5,103 nt of DNA from Opitutales bacterium. GTDB taxonomy: Bacteria > Verrucomicrobiota > Verrucomicrobiia > Opitutales > Intestinicryptomonadaceae. Within the stretch, counting starts at the first letter, position 1, and every line of letters begins with the position of its first letter. The stretch spans positions 1-5,103 of the forward strand of contig JAJXPD010000151.1 in NCBI GenBank assembly GCA_021641325.1, read 5' to 3'. Below, in pieces: positions 5,063 to 5,103 of this stretch. Under the pieces are notes generated by a model. The model was not told the origin of the DNA. It saw only the letters and a list, made by a program, of their open reading frames with translations, and made no database searches. The position numbers were made by a program, and so were the translations under genes.

Positions 5063-5103
5063 CGCTGCGGCGGGGGCTGGGAGACTTTTTTGTGCGTTTA
5101 TGG

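Larger units (their letters stand above)
4937..5103. other. Non-coding region upstream of rpsR
   Basis: There is no supportable gene here. Bases 4938-4979 are strikingly AT-rich compared with the genes. Further right are T-runs on the + strand (A-runs for rpsR's strand) at 5010-5016, 5018-5025, 5055-5062 and 5086-5091, and a hairpin described separately. The neighbour beyond the right edge is not visible, so I cannot tell whether this is a divergent promoter region or the gap behind another - strand gene. Confidence 0.7.

Noticed and set aside
5100..5103. ATG at the right edge as the start of a + strand gene
   Set aside because: Only one codon is visible, and the nearest purine-rich site (GGGAG, 5079-5083) is too far away. 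Nothing can be supported.
1..5103. CRISPR array, tRNA or rRNA gene, insertion sequence or defence/novel multi-gene system
   Set aside because: There are no regularly spaced repeats, no cloverleaf or rRNA signatures, no transposase or terminal inverted repeats, and all substantial genes have ordinary assignments.

Overview
The window is an ordinary stretch of bacterial chromosome, moderately GC-rich in the genes and AT-rich in some promoter-like gaps. It has one partial and four complete protein genes. Gene content, GC-rich codon usage, mostly Shine-Dalgarno-less starts and a large exported beta-helix protein with a motif pattern common in Verrucomicrobiota/Lentisphaerota suggest a PVC-group bacterium, perhaps a gut or polysaccharide-feeding Verrucomicrobiota. 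This placement is an inference from protein style, not from a marker comparison.

Left part, + strand (1-1482): the last 31 codons of an acyl carrier protein gene (acpP) are followed by a strong intrinsic terminator (117-162), a GC-rich leader with two small hairpins, and complete fabF (3-oxoacyl-ACP synthase II). acpP-fabF is the classical fatty-acid elongation pair. Here a terminator separates the two, so acpP can be expressed far above fabF. A terminator at 1509-1545 closes fabF and may also serve the convergent gene.

Middle and right part, - strand (4936 down to 1625): rpsR (ribosomal protein S18) comes first, then after 34 bases a two-domain Sua5-type threonylcarbamoyl-AMP synthase (first step of the tRNA t6A modification), then after 41 bases a 691-residue exported right-handed beta-helix protein. 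The first two are translation genes and probably co-transcribed. The third has an unrelated, envelope or extracellular role.

The most interesting spot is the 41-base gap between sua5 and the beta-helix gene. A hairpin with a U-run sits where a sua5 terminator should be. Its 3' arm is the perfect AGGAGG Shine-Dalgarno of the beta-helix gene and its U-run is the spacer to the start codon. A TTGACA/TGTAAT pair just upstream would, if used, start transcripts inside the hairpin and free the Shine-Dalgarno. The right end (4937-5103) is non-coding: an AT-rich probable rpsR promoter region and an unexplained terminator-like hairpin pointing to the + strand. I see no mobile element, CRISPR array, RNA gene or defence system.
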